DNA from: Klebsiella oxytoca
GTDB taxonomy: Bacteria > Pseudomonadota > Gammaproteobacteria > Enterobacterales > Enterobacteriaceae
Reading direction: 5' to 3'
NCBI RefSeq assembly: GCF_009707385.1
Contig: NZ_CP046115.1
Location: forward strand, 3,720,001 to 3,784,000
Length of the DNA stretch: 64,000 nt
The notes beneath the pieces are model-generated. The model was not told the DNA's origin. It searched no databases and saw nothing but the letters and a program-made list of their open reading frames with translations. Shown in pieces: positions 37,110 through 46,908 of the stretch; position 1 is the stretch's first letter, and each line of letters begins with the position of its first letter. The position numbers and the translations under genes were made by a program.

Positions 37110-37913
37110 CTAGTAGCTCCCCTTTCCCTGCGCCTGTTCGGCGACCGGCTTGAACATCGCCAGTCGTTTATCCAGCGCGCTGGTATAGAGGTTGGTATCG
37201 ACGCCAACGGCGACAAAATTCGCCCCCCACGCCAGCGCTTTATGCGCCATTTCCGGGTCAACGGCAAGGAAACCGGCAGCTTTGCCCGCCGCGCGAATGC
37301 GGCGAATACTCTGTTCAATAACGCGCTGAACCTCCGGGTGACCGGCATTGTCCGGATAGCCCAGCGACGCGGATAAATCAGCCGGACCGATAAATACGCC
37401 GTCAATCCCCTCCACTTCGAGGATCGCGTCCAGATTATCAAGGGCCGTTTTGCTCTCCACCTGAATCAGCAGGCACAGCTCATCGTTGGCCCGCGCCATA
37501 TAGTTCTCTACCCGTCCCCAGCGCGCGGCGCGGGCTACCCCGGCGCCGACGCCGCGGGTACCTGACGGCGGATAGCGGGTAGCCGAGACAATCTCCCGCG
37601 CCTGTTCGGCGGTATCGACCATCGGGATCAGCAGCGTTCTGGCGCCGATATCCAGCACCTGTTTAATCAGGCTGCGATTGCCCTCCACCGGGCGAATCAC
37701 CGGCTGGCTGGCGTAGGGCGCGATGGCCTGCAGTTGATGATAAAGGTCCTGAATAGTATTGGGCGCATGTTCGCCGTCAATCAGCAGCCAGTCGTAGCCT
37801 GAAGTGGCGGCAATCTCAGCCATATAAGAAGAGGTTGAGCTCAGCCACAGGCCAATTTGCGCTTCCCCTTGCAATAATCCCGCTTTAAATGGGTTCGATA
37901 AAATTGCGTTCAT
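37110..37913 (-). CDS. rhmA: RhmA, 2-keto-3-deoxy-L-rhamnonate aldolase
   Basis: 267 residues (HpcH/HpaI class II aldolase family). Family blocks [38 protein letters not shown] and [15 protein letters not shown] carry the metal ligands (Glu and Asp) and catalytic His/Arg. It splits 2-keto-3-deoxy-L-rhamnonate into pyruvate and L-lactaldehyde. The gene is last in rhmDTA, 14 bp after rhmT. Formerly yfaU. Confidence 0.95.
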   Translation of the reverse strand: MNAILSNPFKAGLLQGEAQIGLWLSSTSSYMAEIAATSGYDWLLIDGEHAPNTIQDLYHQLQAIAPYASQPVIRPVEGNRSLIKQVLDIGARTLLIPMVDTAEQAREIVSATRYPPSGTRGVGAGVARAARWGRVENYMARANDELCLLIQVESKTALDNLDAILEVEGIDGVFIGPADLSASLGYPDNAGHPEVQRVIEQSIRRIRAAGKAAGFLAVDPEMAHKALAWGANFVAVGVDTNLYTSALDKRLAMFKPVAEQAQGKGSY

Positions 37914-37927
37914 AGTTCTCCCTTACA

Positions 37928-39217
37928 TTAATGCTGTACGCTATCAGCCTGCGGCACCGTGCGGCTCACGCGCAGTGAAAAAATAATAACCACCCCAACA
38001 ATCGCCACGCAGGCGAGGGTCAATAATCCGGCAGAATCGTTAGCGAAAATAGTTTCAGCCTGAACCCGGATAATGGGTGCCAGGAAACCGCCAATCGCGC
38101 CAAACAGGTTGACGAAGCCGATACCCGCCGCCAGCGCCGTGCCGGACAACAGCTGCGTCGGCATGGTCCAGAACACCGGCTGGACGGCAATCACCCCAAC
38201 CGCCGCCACGCACAGTGCGATAATGGCCAGTACCGGCGATACCAGGCCGGAGACGGCAATGCCGATTGCCGCCGCCAGCAGGGTGAATGCCGCAATATTA
38301 CGCCGCTCGCCGGTGCGGTCAGAGTAGCGTGGAATCAGCCAGGTACCGAACAGCGCCGCCACCCACGGAATAGCGGTGACAACCGATGCCACAAACCCTA
38401 CTTTGGTGCCGAGCAGCGCGGCGACCTGGGTCGGCAGGAAGAAAATCAGGCCGTAAACTGCCACCTGAATAGTCAGATAGATAATGGCCAGCTGCCAGAC
38501 GCGGCCGTTGCGCAGCGCATCGGACAGCCGCGAAGTGACTTTTTTCTGCTCTTCGCTGGCCAGTTCGTCGATCAACGCCTGTTTTTCAGCAGCGCTAAGG
38601 AAACGCGCGTTTTGCGGGGTATCGTCGAGCCAGAAGAAGGTGAAGAATCCCGCGCCGACGGCCAGCAGACCTTCAATGATAAACATCCAGAACCAGCCGG
38701 GATGCCCCATAAAACCGTGCATTTCCAGCAGCGCGCCGGATAACGGCGACCCCAGGGTCAGCGCCAGCGGCGCGCCCATATAAAACAGCCCCATAATGCT
38801 GGCGCGGTTCTGCTGCGGGAACCACTGGGAGGTCAGGTAGATCATCCCGGGGAAAAAGCCCGCTTCGGCAGCGCCGAGCAGAGTGCGCACCAGCAGAAAC
38901 TTCGCTTCGGTATCCGCCCACGCCATCGCCGCGGACAGCAAGCCCCACAGCAGCGTAGTACAGCCGATCCATTTTCTTGCGCCGAATTTGCGCATCAGCA
39001 GGTTGGCGGGCACCCCGAGAAAGGCGTACACCACAAAGAAAATCCCTGCCCCCAGCGCATAAGCTTCATTGCTGAGGCCGGTGTCCAGCTGATAGGTCTC
39101 TTTGGCGAAGCCGATATTCGAGCGGTCAAGAAACGCCAGCACATATAGCGCCAGCATAAAGGGGATCAAACGGGCGCGGTTTTTCTTCACCACGCTCTCA
39201 AGCAAGGTGTTGCTCAT
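37928..39217 (-). CDS. rhmT: RhmT, L-rhamnonate transporter (MFS, anion:cation symporter type)
   Basis: 429 residues from ATG at 39217, which has GAGGA upstream and gives the E. coli length; an in-frame ATG at 39262 would add 15 residues. Twelve membrane segments in two bundles of six; the family signature FLDRSNIGFAK follows segment 1. Between the bundles is a charged loop (SAAEKQALIDELASEEQKKV). Placed between the dehydratase and aldolase genes, it probably imports L-rhamnonate or a related acid sugar. Formerly yfaV. Confidence 0.93.
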   Translation of the reverse strand: MSNTLLESVVKKNRARLIPFMLALYVLAFLDRSNIGFAKETYQLDTGLSNEAYALGAGIFFVVYAFLGVPANLLMRKFGARKWIGCTTLLWGLLSAAMAWADTEAKFLLVRTLLGAAEAGFFPGMIYLTSQWFPQQNRASIMGLFYMGAPLALTLGSPLSGALLEMHGFMGHPGWFWMFIIEGLLAVGAGFFTFFWLDDTPQNARFLSAAEKQALIDELASEEQKKVTSRLSDALRNGRVWQLAIIYLTIQVAVYGLIFFLPTQVAALLGTKVGFVASVVTAIPWVAALFGTWLIPRYSDRTGERRNIAAFTLLAAAIGIAVSGLVSPVLAIIALCVAAVGVIAVQPVFWTMPTQLLSGTALAAGIGFVNLFGAIGGFLAPIIRVQAETIFANDSAGLLTLACVAIVGVVIIFSLRVSRTVPQADSVQH

Positions 39218-39269
39218 CGTAATATCCTCAAAATTGGGCCGCACATCAGCGCTGTGCGGCACGACGGGA

Positions 39270-40475
39270 TCAGTGGCTATAAGGGCGTTTCAGATTGCAG
39301 TCCCGGTTCAGCTCGACGCCGAAGCCCGGTTTATCCAGCACGGTTTTATGGATGCGTCCGTTTACAGGTACCGGCTCGTCAACCAGAATCGGATCAAACT
39401 GCGGGCGCATCGTTGAGCAGTCCGGGCTGGTCATCAGGAACTCGCTGAACGGCGTGTTGGTAAAAGTAATAACCGCATGGTGCGAATAGACCGATGAACC
39501 GTGCGGAACCACCAGCTGACCGCGCGATTTAGCAATCGCCGCAATCTCTACCAGCGTGGTCAGGCCGCCGCACCAGCCTACGTCAGGCTGCATAATATCG
39601 ATACCGGTTTCCGACAGCGTACGGAAGGATTGCAGCGTGCCGTGGTGCTCGCCGCTGGTGACCATCATCCCGGCAGGCGCATTGCGCTTAAGTTCACGAT
39701 AGCCTTCGTACTGCTGCGGCGGCAGGCACTCTTCGATCCATTTAAGGTTATAAGGGGCGCAGGCGTGGGCCAGTTTAGTGGCGTAGTTAACGTCCTGGCT
39801 CATCCAGCAGTCCAGCATCAGCCAGAAATCCGGGCCGCATTTTTCGCGCATATCGGCCACCATCGCGGCATCTTTGCGGATCCCCGCGTCGCCGTCGTGC
39901 GGCCCCCAGTGGGTCGGCATCTTGCCGCCAATAAAGCCCATCTCTTTCGCCAGGTCCGGACGCGCCCCGGTAGCATAAAACTGAATTTCATCGCGCACCG
40001 CGCCGCCCAGCAGTTTGTAAACCGGCAGTCCAACCACTTTGCCGAACAGATCCCATAGCGCCAGGTCGATACAGGAAATGGTATTCATCACCAGGCCGCC
40101 GGAGCCGGAGTAGTACATGGTGGCGTTGAGCATCTGGTCGTGGATCAGTTTGATATCGCTGACGCACTTCCCTTCGATAAAGCGGTTGAGATGCTTTTCC
40201 ACAATAAAGCAGCCCATCTCGCCCGCGGTGGATACCGCAAAGCCGGTCTGGCCGTTTTCAGCTTCCACTTCCACAATCAGCGTGCCGAGAACGTTGATGC
40301 CAAACGACTGGCGGGACTGTTCATACTGTTTATATTTGCTCATTGGCGTAGCGATATGATCGTCAATCCAGTGGTTGGCGCCCTGGTCATGATAATCACC
40401 GCCGCCAGCGCCTTTCTCTGCGGTAGCACCGCCAATAAACCAGGCGCGGACGTGTTTAATTTTCGGTAGGGTCAT
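39270..40475 (-). CDS. rhmD: RhmD, L-rhamnonate dehydratase
   Basis: 401 residues from ATG at 40475, preceded by AAGGAGA; a longer in-frame start would add 39 unrelated residues. Enolase-superfamily dehydratase: the lid loop [16 protein letters not shown], the metal-ligand strands ([19 protein letters not shown]) and the catalytic His region SGEHHGTL are visible, with the late [14 protein letters not shown]. It removes water from L-rhamnonate to give 2-keto-3-deoxy-L-rhamnonate, the substrate of RhmA. First gene of rhmDTA. Formerly yfaW. Confidence 0.96.
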   Translation of the reverse strand: MTLPKIKHVRAWFIGGATAEKGAGGGDYHDQGANHWIDDHIATPMSKYKQYEQSRQSFGINVLGTLIVEVEAENGQTGFAVSTAGEMGCFIVEKHLNRFIEGKCVSDIKLIHDQMLNATMYYSGSGGLVMNTISCIDLALWDLFGKVVGLPVYKLLGGAVRDEIQFYATGARPDLAKEMGFIGGKMPTHWGPHDGDAGIRKDAAMVADMREKCGPDFWLMLDCWMSQDVNYATKLAHACAPYNLKWIEECLPPQQYEGYRELKRNAPAGMMVTSGEHHGTLQSFRTLSETGIDIMQPDVGWCGGLTTLVEIAAIAKSRGQLVVPHGSSVYSHHAVITFTNTPFSEFLMTSPDCSTMRPQFDPILVDEPVPVNGRIHKTVLDKPGFGVELNRDCNLKRPYSH

Positions 40476-40488
40476 GATCTTCTCCTTG

Positions 40489-41271
40489 TTATGAGGCTTG
40501 TTGTTCGAAGGGGCTCTTCCACCCCAACAGACGGGAAATATCTTTGGCGCAGGCAATCGCCCTGCTGGCGAGGTAATCGCGATTGTCTTCATTGATTTGC
40601 AGACGGGTACCCACCACTGAAATGGCGGCGGTCAGTTCGTTGTTGGCGTTAAAAACCGGCGCAGCTACGCAGCGAACGTCGGGATAATCTTCACCGTTAT
40701 CGAAGCTCCAGCCGCGGGCGCGAATACGCCCCAGCTCATCGCGAAGCTGCTGGGCACTGCTGATAGTGGTTGGCGTCGCCTGCTCCCACTGCAGCTCGCT
40801 GATAATCGCCTCCTGTACTCGCTCAGGCTGCCAGGCCAGCAGGCATTTACCGATACCGGAGCGATACAGCGACAGGCTTTTTCCTTCGTGTGAGCGCACG
40901 CTGATGGTCGCCGGGGATTCAATCTTCAGAATGTAGTAGGCGTTGCCGCTGTCGATAATGCCCAGGTGGCAGAGCAGCCCACACTGATCCATCAGCTGCG
41001 TCAGGCGCGGACGCGCCAGTTCGCGCAGGTCCATTTTGCTCAGCGCCTGCCCGGCCAGCTCAACCAGTTTGGTCCACAGGCAGTAGTTATCCTGATTATC
41101 CATGCTGAGGAAACGCTGTTTTTTCAGCTCTCCCAGCAGCAAATAGGCGGTGCTTTTAGGAATACCCAGTTCTTCAATGATGGTCGCCGCGCTGCAGGGG
41201 CCGATACGGGCGATCAAATTGAGAATATCTATAGCGCGGGTCAGCGCCGGGACTTTGCTTGATTCCAACAT
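40489..41271 (-). CDS. rhmR: RhmR, IclR-family regulator of the rhm operon
   Basis: 260 residues from ATG at 41271 (GGAG 6 nt upstream), the E. coli length; a TTG four codons earlier is less likely. The N-terminal winged helix ([34 protein letters not shown]) is followed by the IclR effector domain (about 85-255) with [18 protein letters not shown]. The gene lies 13 bp upstream of rhmD on the same strand, so regulator and enzymes may share a transcript. A symmetrical sequence overlaps its start, suggesting autoregulation. Formerly yfaX. Confidence 0.92.
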   Translation of the reverse strand: MLESSKVPALTRAIDILNLIARIGPCSAATIIEELGIPKSTAYLLLGELKKQRFLSMDNQDNYCLWTKLVELAGQALSKMDLRELARPRLTQLMDQCGLLCHLGIIDSGNAYYILKIESPATISVRSHEGKSLSLYRSGIGKCLLAWQPERVQEAIISELQWEQATPTTISSAQQLRDELGRIRARGWSFDNGEDYPDVRCVAAPVFNANNELTAAISVVGTRLQINEDNRDYLASRAIACAKDISRLLGWKSPFEQQAS

Positions 41272-41300
41272 ACTGGACTCCAATCCTGAATACTGGAATC
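41261..41300 (-). promoter_or_regulatory. Symmetrical operator-like sequence at the rhmR start
   Basis: The centre TGGACTCCA (41274-41282) is a perfect palindrome about C. Outer arms GATTCCA (41261-41267) and TGGAATC (41294-41300) are also exact inverted repeats. TACTGGA recurs with 20-bp period (41271 and 41291). IclR regulators bind such short palindromes near their own promoters; the link to RhmR is inferred. Confidence 0.45.
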
Positions 41301-41474
41301 AGTGTTGCGGTTGTCGGGCCAGCAAATTGTGAGCGACTTCAAATGACGGCGCTATTCCAGCAAGGTGGACGTACAGAGGGATAAAAATGGGAGGTAACGC
41401 ACAGAATATTTAAAAGCAAGTACAGCGGGCTGGACTCAAAGCGCGTCGGGAGAGCTCCCGACGCAGAGGATGGG

Positions 41475-42671
41475 TTAAACTGAAAGAGATTCGACGACGT
41501 CAATCCAGCCGTGCTCACCGGCCACCGGTTGACCATTCAACCAGCGGCGCAGCATGTTCAGGGCCATCATCGCGCAGACCTCCTGACGCACCTGCAGGCT
41601 GTGGCGGTTGGTGGCGAATTTCACCCTCAGCGCATGGGTACCGTCCGGTGCGGAAAGCGCAAAATTCAGATGTTCGTTCTCGTGGCCGCTAACCGCCAGC
41701 GCCAGTCCGGCAAAGTGTTTTTCACGCCTTTCCGCCGCCCAGCGCGCGGACTGTGCCAGGGTCTCTTCCTGTGCGGGAATAACCTCGCTGGCCAACAGCG
41801 GCGCATTAACGCGGGAAAGCTGCAGCGCCAGCAGGCCGCCGGTAAACTGTTCGCTCAGCGTCAGACTTAGCTGACGCTCCTGCAGGCGACGGGCGATCTG
41901 CGCAGGCAGGCCTTCGGTGCCTTCGAAGATGATGCTCTCTCCGGCCACTTTCTGCACTTCAGGCCACAGCGCCAGCATCGCCTCGCGCTGCTCTGCGGGC
42001 CCGGTCAGCTTCAGTTCGATAATCGGCATTGAAGAGCGATAGCCCATCACCACGCCCGGCGGCAGCTGTAGATGGTCAAGGCTCTGCGCCAGTTCGCTTT
42101 CGGAACGTCCGAAGGTGGTCAGACGCAGGCACAGCGGCGCAGCAGGCAGCGGAAAACGTTCACGCAGCCGCGGTAATATCTCCTGTTCGACCATCACCTT
42201 AAATTCGGAAGGCACCCCGGGAGTGAAAAACATCAGGCAGCGGTTTAGCTGCACGGCAAAGCCGCAGGCGGTTCCGACCGGGTTGTTGATCATCTCGGCG
42301 CTTTGCGGAATTTCCGCCTGTTTACGGTTGCTGGCGGCCATCGGCCTTCCGCGCTCGGCAAAGAAACGGGTCATCGTTTCCAGCCACTCTTCATGCAGAA
42401 CCAATCCTTCGCCTTTAGCGGTCGCTGCGGCCAGCGCGCTGAGATCGTCGCTGGTCGGCCCCAGACCACCGTTGACGATCAGCACGTCGGCATGCTCGCT
42501 ACGCTCGCGTAAAATCGCCACCAGGGAGTCAAGATCGTCACCAACGGTGTTGCGACGTGTTAAGGGTAATCCTTGATTAAAAAAGAAATCCGCCAGCCAC
42601 GCGGCGTTGGTGTCGATGATTTGCCCATGCAGCACTTCATCGCCGGTGGACAGCATTTCCACGTTTAACAT
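41475..42671 (-). CDS. yfaY: YfaY, CinA-like protein
   Basis: 398 residues (E. coli 400). The N-terminal MoaB/Mog-like domain is clear: MLNVEMLSTGDEVLHGQIIDTNAAW, then IVNGGLGPTSDDLSALAAATA. The C-terminal region (about 255-398) is the degenerate counterpart of the CinA nicotinamide-mononucleotide deamidase domain. Members relate to competence-induced protein CinA and pyridine-nucleotide repair; the function of YfaY itself is not settled. The start has GGAG 7 nt upstream. A perfect 10-bp inverted repeat after the stop (41443-41464) may end transcription. Confidence 0.92.
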   Translation of the reverse strand: MLNVEMLSTGDEVLHGQIIDTNAAWLADFFFNQGLPLTRRNTVGDDLDSLVAILRERSEHADVLIVNGGLGPTSDDLSALAAATAKGEGLVLHEEWLETMTRFFAERGRPMAASNRKQAEIPQSAEMINNPVGTACGFAVQLNRCLMFFTPGVPSEFKVMVEQEILPRLRERFPLPAAPLCLRLTTFGRSESELAQSLDHLQLPPGVVMGYRSSMPIIELKLTGPAEQREAMLALWPEVQKVAGESIIFEGTEGLPAQIARRLQERQLSLTLSEQFTGGLLALQLSRVNAPLLASEVIPAQEETLAQSARWAAERREKHFAGLALAVSGHENEHLNFALSAPDGTHALRVKFATNRHSLQVRQEVCAMMALNMLRRWLNGQPVAGEHGWIDVVESLSV

Positions 42672-42757
42672 TGTGAGCTCCAGCCTGATAAGTCGGGATA
42701 CTATATCGCAAAGTGGCCGGCGAAAAACAGGCGCGGCGGAACCCCGCGCCGAAGAGA

Positions 42758-43300
42758 TTAGAAGCTGGCGTTGACGCCGATATACGGACCGTCAGCGACA
42801 GCGTTGTCGCGGTTGCCGTCTTTGCCCGCCAAGTTGAGGTAGCGGTAACCGGCTTCGATGCTCAGAGGACGCATAATGGTAAAACGCGCGCCGGCATTCG
42901 CTTCCTGATAGCTGTCGATTCCGCTGGAGAGTGAGTCGGGAGAGTAATAATATTCGCCGAACAGGCGGAAGCTGTCGCCGATTTGCCACTGCAGGCCGCC
43001 GCCAACCGCCGCCGCATATCCCTCATCGCCGTTGTTCGGGTTGGTATAAACGCCTTTACCGCCGACAGTTGCCAGGAATGGCCCCAACGGGATATTCATG
43101 CCCAGTCCTAAACCCGCCGCATCGCCGTCATCATCGTTATGCAGCCAGTTACCGGTTACCGCAAGGCCGGTAGATTCCGTGCCAAATCCGACGCCAAGGT
43201 TAGTGTAGTGCTCACCTGCCTGACCGCTGACGCTGATCGCATTTGCCGCCGTCGAGACGAACATCATGCCAGCGAAGGCCGTAAGTATGCATTTTTTCAT
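42758..43300 (-). CDS. yfaZ: YfaZ family outer-membrane beta-barrel protein
   Basis: 180 residues with a signal peptide ending NAI (about residue 22). The rest alternates hydrophobic and polar residues with aromatic caps (GEHYTNLGVGFG, GGGLQWQIGDSFRLFGEYYY, IEAGYRYLNLAG) and ends in ASF, with a terminal Phe typical of outer-membrane barrels. The family is annotated only as predicted porin-like; substrate unknown. It is divergent from the catalase gene across 268 bp that hold no recognisable gene. Confidence 0.88.
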   Translation of the reverse strand: MKKCILTAFAGMMFVSTAANAISVSGQAGEHYTNLGVGFGTESTGLAVTGNWLHNDDDGDAAGLGLGMNIPLGPFLATVGGKGVYTNPNNGDEGYAAAVGGGLQWQIGDSFRLFGEYYYSPDSLSSGIDSYQEANAGARFTIMRPLSIEAGYRYLNLAGKDGNRDNAVADGPYIGVNASF

Positions 43301-43568
43301 TTTTATCTATCCAGAAAAAGGAACAAGGAAATCCCGAAAAACCGCGAGATTGTACTGCCGAACGCCGAGGAATCAATGCGCTGACGCGACCTTTAGCATT
43401 GCGATTGTAACCAGTTACTACCGGACTTTTATTTATGACTTCAGATATCAATTCGATAGTCAGGGCCAGATTGTCCGTACTGGCTAATTAGCCTACAAAT
43501 ATCGCTGGGCTTATTTCTCCCCTTCAGGGAAATGAATAAGTTACATAAAACTTTGTCAGGAGATAAAG

Positions 43569-45017
43569 ATGAGCAAGAAAGGATTAACTACCGGCTCCGG
43601 CGTACCGGTTGTCGATAATAATAATGTCGTCACCGCCGGACCACGCGGCCCTATGCTGCTGCAGGATGTCTGGTTTCTGGAAAAACTGGCCCACTTCGAC
43701 CGGGAAGTTATCCCGGAGCGCCGAATGCACGCTAAAGGCTCCGGGGCATACGGCAAACTAACCGTCACTCACGATATTACCCGCTATACCCGAGCAAAGC
43801 TTTTTTCCGAAGTCGGTAAAACCACCGACCTGTTCCTGCGCTTCTCAACCGTCGCCGGAGAACGCGGCGCCGCTGACGCCGAGCGCGATATTCGCGGCTT
43901 TTCAATCAAATTTTATACCGAAGAGGGTAACTGGGATCTGGTTGGCAACAATACGCCGATTTTCTACCTTCGCGACCCGCTGAAGTTCCCCGATCTTAAT
44001 CATGTAGTGAAGCGCGACCCAAGAACTAACCTGCGCAACCCCACCTGGAAATGGGATTTTTTCTCCCTGCTTCCCGAAACGCTGCATCAGTTAACCATCG
44101 ACTTTAGCGACCGCGGCATACCGCGCTCGTATCGCTATATGCACGGTTTCGGCAGCCACGCGTTCAGCTTTATCAACGCTGAAAATGAACGTTTTTGGGT
44201 GAAATTCCACTTCAAATCCCAGCAGGGGATCGCCAACCTGATGGATGATGAAGCAAAACGCCTGGTGGCCGAGGACCGCGAAAGTTCGCAGCGCGATCTT
44301 TATGAGTCGATTGAAAAAGGCGATTTCCCGCGCTGGACTTTCTACGTGCAGATCATGCCGGAAGCGGACGCCAGCCGGGTGCCGTATAACCCGTTCGACC
44401 TGACCAAAATCTGGCCGCACGCCGATTATCCGTTAATTGAAGTCGGAGTACTGGAGCTAAACCGCAACCCGGATAACTACTTCGCAGAAGTTGAACAGGT
44501 TGCGATGAATCCGGCAAACGTGGTACCCGGCGTAAGCTTCTCCCCGGACCGCATGCTGCAGGGCCGGCTGTTCTCCTATGGCGATACTCAGCGCTATCGT
44601 CTCGGCGTTAATCATCATCAGATTCCGGTAAACGCTCCTCGCTGCCCGTTCCATAACTATCACCGCGACGGCGCGATGCGCGTAGACGGCAATAGCGGCA
44701 ACGGCGCCACCTATGAGCCAAACAGCTTTGGCGTATTTCAGGAACAGCCGGACTTTAGCGAGCCACTTATAAGCCTTGAAGGCGCAGCGGCCCACTGGAA
44801 TCATCGGGAAGATAGCGACTATTTTAGCCAGCCGCGCAAGCTGTTTGAGCTATTAAGCAAAGAGGAGCATCAGCGTATGTTCCAGCGTATCGCCGATGAT
44901 ATGCGGGATGTCCCGGAGTTTATTCAGCAACGGCAAATTGGCCTGTTCAGCCAGGTCCACCCCGACTACGGCGCGGGCGTGGCAGCGGCCTTGAAAGCCT
45001 TACAACCAGCGGAATAA
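43569..45017 (+). CDS. katA: Monofunctional heme catalase, small-subunit clade 3 (KatA type)
   Basis: 482 residues, the normal size for clade-3 catalases. Catalytic His54 is in [12 protein letters not shown], the distal Asn in [15 protein letters not shown], and the proximal heme-ligand Tyr in [20 protein letters not shown]-binding residues are expected around [14 protein letters not shown]. It decomposes hydrogen peroxide in the cytoplasm. It differs in class from the KatE and KatG enzymes of E. coli and is inserted between yfaZ and the Rpn gene. Start has CAGGAGA 6 nt upstream. A hairpin follows the stop. Confidence 0.95.
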   Translation: MSKKGLTTGSGVPVVDNNNVVTAGPRGPMLLQDVWFLEKLAHFDREVIPERRMHAKGSGAYGKLTVTHDITRYTRAKLFSEVGKTTDLFLRFSTVAGERGAADAERDIRGFSIKFYTEEGNWDLVGNNTPIFYLRDPLKFPDLNHVVKRDPRTNLRNPTWKWDFFSLLPETLHQLTIDFSDRGIPRSYRYMHGFGSHAFSFINAENERFWVKFHFKSQQGIANLMDDEAKRLVAEDRESSQRDLYESIEKGDFPRWTFYVQIMPEADASRVPYNPFDLTKIWPHADYPLIEVGVLELNRNPDNYFAEVEQVAMNPANVVPGVSFSPDRMLQGRLFSYGDTQRYRLGVNHHQIPVNAPRCPFHNYHRDGAMRVDGNSGNGATYEPNSFGVFQEQPDFSEPLISLEGAAAHWNHREDSDYFSQPRKLFELLSKEEHQRMFQRIADDMRDVPEFIQQRQIGLFSQVHPDYGAGVAAALKALQPAE

Positions 45018-45025
45018 ATGCTTAC

Positions 45026-45051
45026 GGCAGCCGTTATCCGGCTGCCATTTT
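45026..45051 (+). terminator. katA terminator
   Basis: GGCAGCCG (45026-45033) and CGGCTGCC (45039-45046) form a perfect stem with a 5-nt loop, followed by ATTTT. Confidence 0.7.
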
Positions 45052-45057
45052 ACGCTT

Positions 45058-45239
45058 ATAGCCAAAATAATTCGAGTTGCAGGGCAAAACGGTTAACCGT
45101 TTTGAACAGCGCTTGCGCTGGCCCTGAAAGGGTGAGTCCCTTAGGGGCGAATCACGCGGCGACCCATAAGGGTGAGGCTCATAGATTAACCGAGTAACAA
45201 AGCCAACGCACAAGCGACTTGAAGTATGAAGGGTAGATA
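45058..45239. repeat. MITE-like enterobacterial repeat
   Basis: About 180 bp between the katA terminator and the rpn stop. The left end (ATAATTCGAGTTGC near 45070) and right end (GCGACTTGAAGTAT near 45212) are imperfect inverted repeats. The interior is rich in short palindromes (AAAACGGTTAACCGTTTT, CAGCGCTTGCGCTG, AAGGGTGAG repeats). The ends resemble a dispersed repeat common in enteric genomes whose edge reads close to CATACTTCAAGTTGC. It has no coding capacity and would be moved, if at all, by a transposase elsewhere. Confidence 0.6.
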
Positions 45240-45248
45240 TGCCGGAGT

Positions 45249-45482
45249 TTAGTGCGGGAGCTTAGCAAGCTGCCGCAGTGACAAACCGGTCAGCTTTGCG
45301 ACCTGTGAAGGCGCGATCCCATCCTTCAGCATCGCCTGAGCAATGCGTTCGGTCGCCTCCTGCAGGCCTTCATTCAGACCTTCTTGTCGGCCTTTTTGCA
45401 AACCTTTTTCCATCCCCACCTTCATTCCCTGAAGGACCCCCTCTTTACGACCACGCTCTTCCAGAAAATGAGCAATATTCAT
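45249..45482 (-). CDS. RpnS-like intragenic C-terminal protein (candidate antitoxin)
   Basis: 77 residues from an internal ATG at 45482 (MNIAHFLEERGRKEG) with AAGGAG exactly 6 nt upstream, a near-perfect ribosome site inside the rpn frame. The protein is mostly charged helix with glycine-spaced repeats (KGLQKGRQEGLNEGLQE) and a C-terminal helix-turn-helix-like end (MLKDGIAPSQVAKLTGLSL). In the described gene-within-gene Rpn systems, the C-terminal domain is translated separately (RpnS) and inhibits full-length toxin RpnL. Here the start is downstream of the amber codon, so RpnS should still be made although RpnL is cut short. Assignment rests on architecture. Confidence 0.65.
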   Translation of the reverse strand: MNIAHFLEERGRKEGVLQGMKVGMEKGLQKGRQEGLNEGLQEATERIAQAMLKDGIAPSQVAKLTGLSLRQLAKLPH

Positions 45483-46217
45483 CAGCGTCTCCTTATGCGA
45501 CTTGAGTGGCGTCTTTCGCGCTAACTTACGTAAAAAGGCCACGGGATCGGCGGCGTTACCCGCCTAAAGCATATAATTGAGCAACGTTTTAAACTGCCGA
45601 CGCGTAGTGTATCCCAGAGATAATATTCTGACCAGTTGCTCAGCGATTTCCATCATATCCCGCTGACGGATATGTTTTTGCAGCAGTTCCAGCATCGCGA
45701 CCCGCCGGTGCTGTATTAGCTGGTCATCAGGGATCTCTATGACGTCTATCAGTGGAAAATTCTGGCTATACAGCCGCTCAGCCACTTCCGGCTGTGGGAA
45801 ATCGTCCAGCCAGCGCGTCGAATACGGATAAGGGCTGGTTCTGCCGTGATAAAAAAGCAGAGGAATAACCAGCGGTAGCTGACGATGCCCCTTATCAAGA
45901 TGGCGCTGCATCGCCGCGATAGCATAGCGCATCAGACGATACGCCATATGGCTGTCGGGTGAGCTTTGATGTTCAATCAAAATGTAGATATACCCCTCAC
46001 CGCCCTGGGTTTTCAGCGAATAAAGAATATCCGAGTGGCTGGAGCGTAAGTCCTCTTCAATAAAACTGCCGGACTCCAGCTGCAGCGTTCGCAGATCGCA
46101 GAGCTCCCGCAGATGCGCCGGCAAATGAATAAGTAAAAAATCGCGCGCCGTTGCGCGTTGGGACAAAAGATGTTTAAAGACCGCATCATGCGGTGAGTGG
46201 CTTGCTATCTGTTCCAT
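45249..46217 (-). pseudogene. Rpn-family (PD-(D/E)XK) nuclease, split by an amber codon
   Basis: One frame of 323 codons from ATG 46217 to TAA 45249-45251, interrupted at codon 218 by TAG (45564-45566). The N-terminal nuclease part matches the Rpn/YadD family: [12 protein letters not shown], Asp63 in SSHSDILYS, and Glu82/Gln84 in YILIEHQSS. After the stop, the frame continues AGNAADPVAFLRKLARKT and the usual repeat-rich C-terminal domain (GxxxGLQKGRQEGLNEGLQE). E. coli RpnC has Gln where the stop lies, so a CAG to TAG change is likely. Rpn proteins promote RecA-independent recombination and act as anti-phage toxins. Unless the amber is suppressed, only a 217-residue nuclease fragment is made. 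Confidence 0.85.
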
Positions 46218-46354
46218 GATGGCCCCTGACCAATTAACCTGCGCTCACCCTACCACCACTTGCGTCAGGCGCGCGTTTTCGCTTGCGGTTTGCCGAGGCG
46301 GCTCGCAAACTGAGCCATCACAATCTTTATCTTCATCATTAGTAAGGAGAACCT

Positions 46355-46780
46355 ATGCGTCAAAGGACTATCGTTTGCCCGCTTATTCAACATGAAGGCC
46401 ACTATCTGCTGTGCAAAATGGCTGACGATCGCGGCGTATTTCCCGGCCAGTGGGCGCTCTCCGGCGGCGGCGTTGAGCCCGGCGAACGCATTGAAGAAGC
46501 GCTGAGACGAGAAATTCGTGAAGAGCTGGGAGACGCGCTTCAGCTGGTGAGCATTACGCCGTGGACCTTTAGCGATGACGTACGGGTTAAAACCTACGCC
46601 GACGGTCGCCAGGAAGAAATCTACATGATTTATCTCATCTTTGACTGCATCAGCGCCAATCGTGAAGTGACGATCAACGAAGAGTTTCAGGAGTATGCCT
46701 GGGTGAAAGCCGAAGAGCTCCCTCACTATGATTTGAACATCGCCACCCGTAAGACGCTGGCTCTGAAGGGACTACTCTGA
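46355..46780 (+). CDS. nudI: NudI, nudix nucleoside triphosphatase
   Basis: 141 residues, the E. coli length. The nudix box is complete from [17 protein letters not shown] to REELGD, preceded by [11 protein letters not shown]. NudI hydrolyses pyrimidine (deoxy)nucleoside triphosphates such as dTTP, dUTP and dCTP to monophosphates. Start ATG follows AAGGAG by 6 nt. It stands alone between the rpn and DUF2238 genes; a short stem (46801-46819) follows. Confidence 0.95.
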   Translation: MRQRTIVCPLIQHEGHYLLCKMADDRGVFPGQWALSGGGVEPGERIEEALRREIREELGDALQLVSITPWTFSDDVRVKTYADGRQEEIYMIYLIFDCISANREVTINEEFQEYAWVKAEELPHYDLNIATRKTLALKGLL

Positions 46781-46908
46781 GCAAACTTTCGCCATAACAG
46801 GCGAGTATTCTGCTCGCCCGCCGTTCACCTTTTTGCATCAGGGAGCTGATATTGAGTTTTCCCCGCCTCTGCCTGATAGTTATCGTTTTAACTTTTTGGT
46901 GATCTATT

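Noticed and set aside
45100..45190. CRISPR-like short repeats
   Set aside because: The repeated GGGTGAG-type words are few, unevenly spaced and part of a palindromic repeat; no CRISPR array was found anywhere in the window.
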